Origin: Pseudomonas lini
Lineage (GTDB): Bacteria > Pseudomonadota > Gammaproteobacteria > Pseudomonadales > Pseudomonadaceae
DNA length: 64,000 nucleotides
Assembly: GCF_001042905.1 (NCBI RefSeq)
Contig: NZ_JYLB01000002.1
Coordinates: forward strand, 620,001-684,000
Reading direction: 5' to 3'
This document shows positions 61,062 through 64,000 of the stretch, piece by piece. Made by a program: the position numbers and the translations under genes. The notes beneath the pieces were generated by a model. It searched no databases and was not told the origin of the DNA. It was given only the letters and a program-made list of their open reading frames with translations. Position 1 is the stretch's first letter. Every line of letters starts with the position of its first letter.

Positions 61062-63065
61062 ATGACGTCCGGAATCTTTATCCCTGTGCTTTTTATACCA
61101 GAGCTGGGCCACCTGGCCATGATCCTCGCGCTGTGTTTCGCGCTGGTGCAGGCCGTGGTGCCATTGCTCGGTGCCTGGCGCGGCGATCGTTTGTGGATGA
61201 GCCTGGCCCAGCCGGCCGCGTGGGGGCAGTTCGCGTTTCTGCTATTCGCTTTCGGTTGCCTGACTTACGCGTTCATGGCGGACGACTTCTCCGTCGCTTA
61301 CGTGGCCGGCAACTCCAACAGCGCCTTGCCGTGGTACTACAAATTCAGCGCCGTCTGGGGCGCGCATGAAGGTTCGTTGCTGCTGTGGGCTCTGATCCTC
61401 GGCGGTTGGACCTTCGCGGTGTCGGTGTTCTCCCGGCAATTGCCGCAAGTGATGCTGGCCCGGGTGCTGGCAGTGATGGGCATGATCAGCACCGGCTTCC
61501 TGCTGTTCCTGATCCTGACGTCTAACCCATTCGCCCGAATCCTGCCGCAGATGCCAACGGATGGGCGCGACCTCAATCCACTGCTGCAAGACATCGGCCT
61601 GATCGTTCACCCACCGATGCTGTACATGGGCTATGTCGGTTTCTCCGTGGCCTTCGCCTTCGCCATTGCCGCGCTGCTGGGCGGTCGTCTTGATGCGGCG
61701 TGGGCACGTTGGTCGCGTCCGTGGACCATCGTCGCCTGGGCCTTCCTCGGTATTGGTATTACGTTGGGCTCCTGGTGGGCCTACTACGAACTCGGCTGGG
61801 GCGGCTGGTGGTTCTGGGATCCGGTCGAAAACGCATCCTTCATGCCTTGGCTGGTGGGCACGGCACTGATTCACTCGTTGGCGGTCACGGAAAAACGCGG
61901 CGTGTTCAAGAGCTGGACGGTGTTGTTGGCTATCGCCGCGTTCTCGTTGAGTTTGCTCGGGACCTTCCTCGTGCGTTCCGGTGTGCTGACTTCAGTTCAC
62001 GCCTTTGCGTCGGATCCTGAACGCGGCGTGTTCATCCTGATCTTCCTGCTGTTTGTGGTCGGTGGTTCGCTGACGCTGTTCGCTCTGCGCGCTCCGGTGG
62101 TCAAGAGCCACGTCGGCTTCAACCTCTGGTCCCGGGAAACCCTGCTGCTGGGCAATAACCTGGTGCTGGTGGTGGCCGCTTCGATGATCCTGCTCGGCAC
62201 CTTGTATCCATTGATCCTCGACGCGATGACCGGCGCCAAGCTGTCGGTGGGCCCACCGTACTTCAACGCGCTGTTCATTCCGTTGATGGCGTTGCTGATG
62301 GTGGTGATGGCGGTCGGCATGCTGGTGCGCTGGAAAGACACCCCGGTCAAATGGCTCGTAAGCATGTTGACCCCGGTGCTGCTTGGCAGCGCTGCGCTGG
62401 CCGTGGTGGCCGGCGTCGCTTACGGCGATTTCAACTGGGCGGTGCTGGCGACCTTCATGCTGGCTGCCTGGGTATTGCTGGCCGGTGTGCGGGATATCTT
62501 CGACAAGACCCGTCACAAAGGCCTGATCAAAGGTCTGCCAACCCTGACCCGCAGCTATTGGGGCATGCAAGTCGCGCATTTGGGCATTGCCGTGTGCGCG
62601 CTGGGTGTCGTGTTGTCGAGCCAGAACAGTGCCGAGCGTGATCTGCGCCTGGCGCCGGGTGAGTCCATGAGCCTGGCCGGTTATCAATTTGTGTTCGAAG
62701 GCGCCAAACACTTCGAAGGGCCGAACTTCACGTCCGACAAGGGCACCATCCGGGTGATCCGCGATGGCAAGGAAATCAGCGTGCTGCACCCGGAAAAACG
62801 CCTGTACACCGTGCAGAACTCGGTGATGACCGAAGCCGGGATCGACGCCGGTTTCACCCGTGATCTTTACGTCGCACTGGGCGAACCGCTGGGCGAGGGC
62901 GCCTGGGCGGTCCGCGTGCACGTCAAACCGTTCGTGCGCTGGATCTGGTTTGGTGGGTTGCTCACCGGTCTCGGCGGGTTGCTGGCGGCGCTGGATCGCC
63001 GTTATCGGGTCAAGGTGAAAAGCCGCGTGCGTGAAGCGCTCGGCATGACGGGAGCCACCGCATGA
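61062..63065 (+). CDS. ccmF: Haem lyase CcmF
   Basis: Core of the haem ligation complex. The 667-residue protein has about 15 membrane helices and the WWD domain (GWGGWWFWDPVENASFMPWL) with flanking His residues (VGLI-type HPPMLYMGY; SAVWGAHEGSLLLW). It follows ccmE by three bases and overlaps ccmG. Confidence 0.97.
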   Translation: MTSGIFIPVLFIPELGHLAMILALCFALVQAVVPLLGAWRGDRLWMSLAQPAAWGQFAFLLFAFGCLTYAFMADDFSVAYVAGNSNSALPWYYKFSAVWGAHEGSLLLWALILGGWTFAVSVFSRQLPQVMLARVLAVMGMISTGFLLFLILTSNPFARILPQMPTDGRDLNPLLQDIGLIVHPPMLYMGYVGFSVAFAFAIAALLGGRLDAAWARWSRPWTIVAWAFLGIGITLGSWWAYYELGWGGWWFWDPVENASFMPWLVGTALIHSLAVTEKRGVFKSWTVLLAIAAFSLSLLGTFLVRSGVLTSVHAFASDPERGVFILIFLLFVVGGSLTLFALRAPVVKSHVGFNLWSRETLLLGNNLVLVVAASMILLGTLYPLILDAMTGAKLSVGPPYFNALFIPLMALLMVVMAVGMLVRWKDTPVKWLVSMLTPVLLGSAALAVVAGVAYGDFNWAVLATFMLAAWVLLAGVRDIFDKTRHKGLIKGLPTLTRSYWGMQVAHLGIAVCALGVVLSSQNSAERDLRLAPGESMSLAGYQFVFEGAKHFEGPNFTSDKGTIRVIRDGKEISVLHPEKRLYTVQNSVMTEAGIDAGFTRDLYVALGEPLGEGAWAVRVHVKPFVRWIWFGGLLTGLGGLLAALDRRYRVKVKSRVREALGMTGATA

Positions 63066-63598
63066 GACGTTGGTTGATGCTGTTGCCACTGGCGATTTTT
63101 CTGGTGGTCGCTGTTTTTCTGTATCGGGGTCTGTACCTGAACCCGGCCGAGCTGCCTTCGGCAATGATCAACAAACCGTTCCCGGAGTTTTCGTTGCCGT
63201 CGGTGCAGGGTGACAAAACCCTGACCAAAGCGGACCTTCTGGGTAAACCGGCATTGGTCAACGTCTGGGGCACCTGGTGCATTTCCTGCCGGGTCGAGCA
63301 CCCGGTGCTGAACAAACTGGCCGGGCAGGGCGTGGTGATCTACGGCGTCAACTACAAGGACGTCAACGCCGATGCCTTGAAGTGGCTGGCCGAGTTCCAC
63401 AACCCGTATCAACTGGACATCCGTGACGATGCCGGCACCCTGGGCCTGAACCTCGGCGTATACGGCGCTCCGGAAACCTTCTTCATCGACGCCAAGGGTA
63501 TCATCCGCGACAAATTCGTCGGCGTGATTGACGAACAAGTCTGGCGTGAAAAACTGGCGGCCAAGTATCAGGCGCTGGTCGATGAGGCCAAACCATGA
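63062..63598 (+). CDS. ccmG: Thiol:disulfide oxidoreductase CcmG (DsbE)
   Basis: Periplasmic thioredoxin-like protein that keeps apocytochrome or CcmH cysteines reduced. The 178-residue protein has an N-terminal membrane anchor (WLMLLPLAIFLVVAVFLY) and the redox motif WGTWCISCRVEHP, then YGVNYKD and GVYGAPETFFID. ATG 63062 overlaps the ccmF stop. Confidence 0.96.
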   Translation: MRRWLMLLPLAIFLVVAVFLYRGLYLNPAELPSAMINKPFPEFSLPSVQGDKTLTKADLLGKPALVNVWGTWCISCRVEHPVLNKLAGQGVVIYGVNYKDVNADALKWLAEFHNPYQLDIRDDAGTLGLNLGVYGAPETFFIDAKGIIRDKFVGVIDEQVWREKLAAKYQALVDEAKP

Positions 63599-64000
63599 AG
63601 CGCTGGATTGCCGCCGCCGTGCTGGGGTTGAGCATGGCTGGTGTGGCCCACGCGGCCATCGACACCTATGAGTTCGCCAAAGAAGGCGACCGTGAGCGTT
63701 TTCGTGAGCTGACCAAAGAGCTGCGTTGCCCCAAGTGCCAGAATCAGGACATCGCCGATTCCAACGCACCGATCGCCGCCGACCTGCGCAAAGAGATTTT
63801 CCGCATGCTCGGCGAGGGCAAGGACAACCAGCAAATCATCGATTTCATGGTCGACCGCTACGGTGATTTCGTCCGCTACAAACCTGCTCTCAACGCCAAA
63901 ACCGCACTGCTCTGGTTCGGCCCCGCCGGCCTGCTGCTGGGCGGTTTTGTGGTCATCGCCGTGATCGTCCGCCGTCGTCGCGTGCAACGCACTGACAGCC
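63595..64000 (+). CDS. ccmH: Cytochrome c-type biogenesis protein CcmH, 3' end beyond the window
   Basis: The visible 135 residues start with a signal peptide (RWIAAAVLGLSMAGVAHA) followed by the conserved LRCPKCQNQDIADSNAPIA, whose two Cys reduce the haem-binding site of apocytochrome c. A membrane helix (TALLWFGPAGLLLGGFVVIAVIV) precedes the basic end. The frame is open at 64000, so the stop is outside. ATG 63595 overlaps the ccmG stop. Confidence 0.94.
   Translation, partial: MKRWIAAAVLGLSMAGVAHAAIDTYEFAKEGDRERFRELTKELRCPKCQNQDIADSNAPIAADLRKEIFRMLGEGKDNQQIIDFMVDRYGDFVRYKPALNAKTALLWFGPAGLLLGGFVVIAVIVRRRRVQRTDS

Overview
The window is chromosomal DNA of a Pseudomonas, most likely the P. fluorescens group. 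This rests on the gene order (flagellin glycosylation genes, fliC, fleQ-fleSR, fliE to flhB, flhA-flhF-fleN-fliA, cheYZAB, motCD, cheW, ccm), near-identity of FleQ, FlhA, FleN and CheY to remembered P. aeruginosa proteins, a GC-rich codon pattern, and four palindromes of the REP type typical of fluorescent pseudomonads. Almost every gene reads on the + strand; only two genes near 56.2-58.1 kb are on the - strand. No tRNA, rRNA, IS element, prophage or CRISPR array was seen, and no gene-free gap exceeds 300 bases.

Layout. (1) 1-8635: a nucleotide-sugar operon starting with a truncated glucose-1-phosphate cytidylyltransferase, then CDP-glucose 4,6-dehydratase, a 3,5-epimerase-like protein, a sugar C-methyltransferase, a PLP aminotransferase, an acyltransferase, a CmcI-like methyltransferase/hydroxylase and a 981-residue multi-module glycosyltransferase. 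(2) 8666-14074: the pseudaminic acid pathway pseB-pseC-pseF-pseGH(fused)-pseI. (3) 14304-16885: a ketoacyl-ACP synthase III, a Maf/DUF115 motility factor and a small orphan. Together these look like a flagellin glycosylation island placed directly upstream of the flagellin gene.

(4) 17139-25122: filament genes fliC, flaG, fliD, fliS, fliT and the regulators fleQ, fleS, fleR. (5) 25302-31067: basal body and export ATPase genes fliEFGHIJ. (6) 31233-33623: an HsbA-HsbR-HptB type partner-switching/phosphorelay module. (7) 33729-40715: fliK and fliLMNOPQR-flhB. (8) 40876-41532: an unrecognised gene between flhB and flhA. (9) 41673-46823: flhA, flhF, fleN, fliA. (10) 46991-56082: cheY, cheZ, cheA, cheB, motC, motD, a ParA-like ATPase, a ParP-like CheW-domain protein, cheW and a DUF2802 protein. 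(11) 56200-58100 (- strand): an FlhB C-domain paralogue and a FliK-like protein. (12) 58299-64000: the cytochrome c maturation operon ccmABCDEFGH, cut off in ccmH.

Regulation readable from sequence: GG-N10-GC sigma-54 sites precede fleSR, fliE, fliK, fliL and flhA (plus a deviant one before fliD). Sigma-28 boxes of the form TAAA-N15-(G)(N)CGATA precede fliC and, less expectedly, fliS. This matches the known FleQ/RpoN then FleSR then FliA hierarchy of Pseudomonas.

Most notable observations: an apparently C-methylated, aminated CDP-hexose pathway beside the complete pseudaminic acid pathway; four copies of a short acidic motif in the CheA linker that resemble the termini of FliM, FliN and CheZ; a second FliK/FlhB-C pair; REP palindromes at four gene borders, one reaching to within 12 bases of a start codon; and the orphan gene between flhB and flhA.
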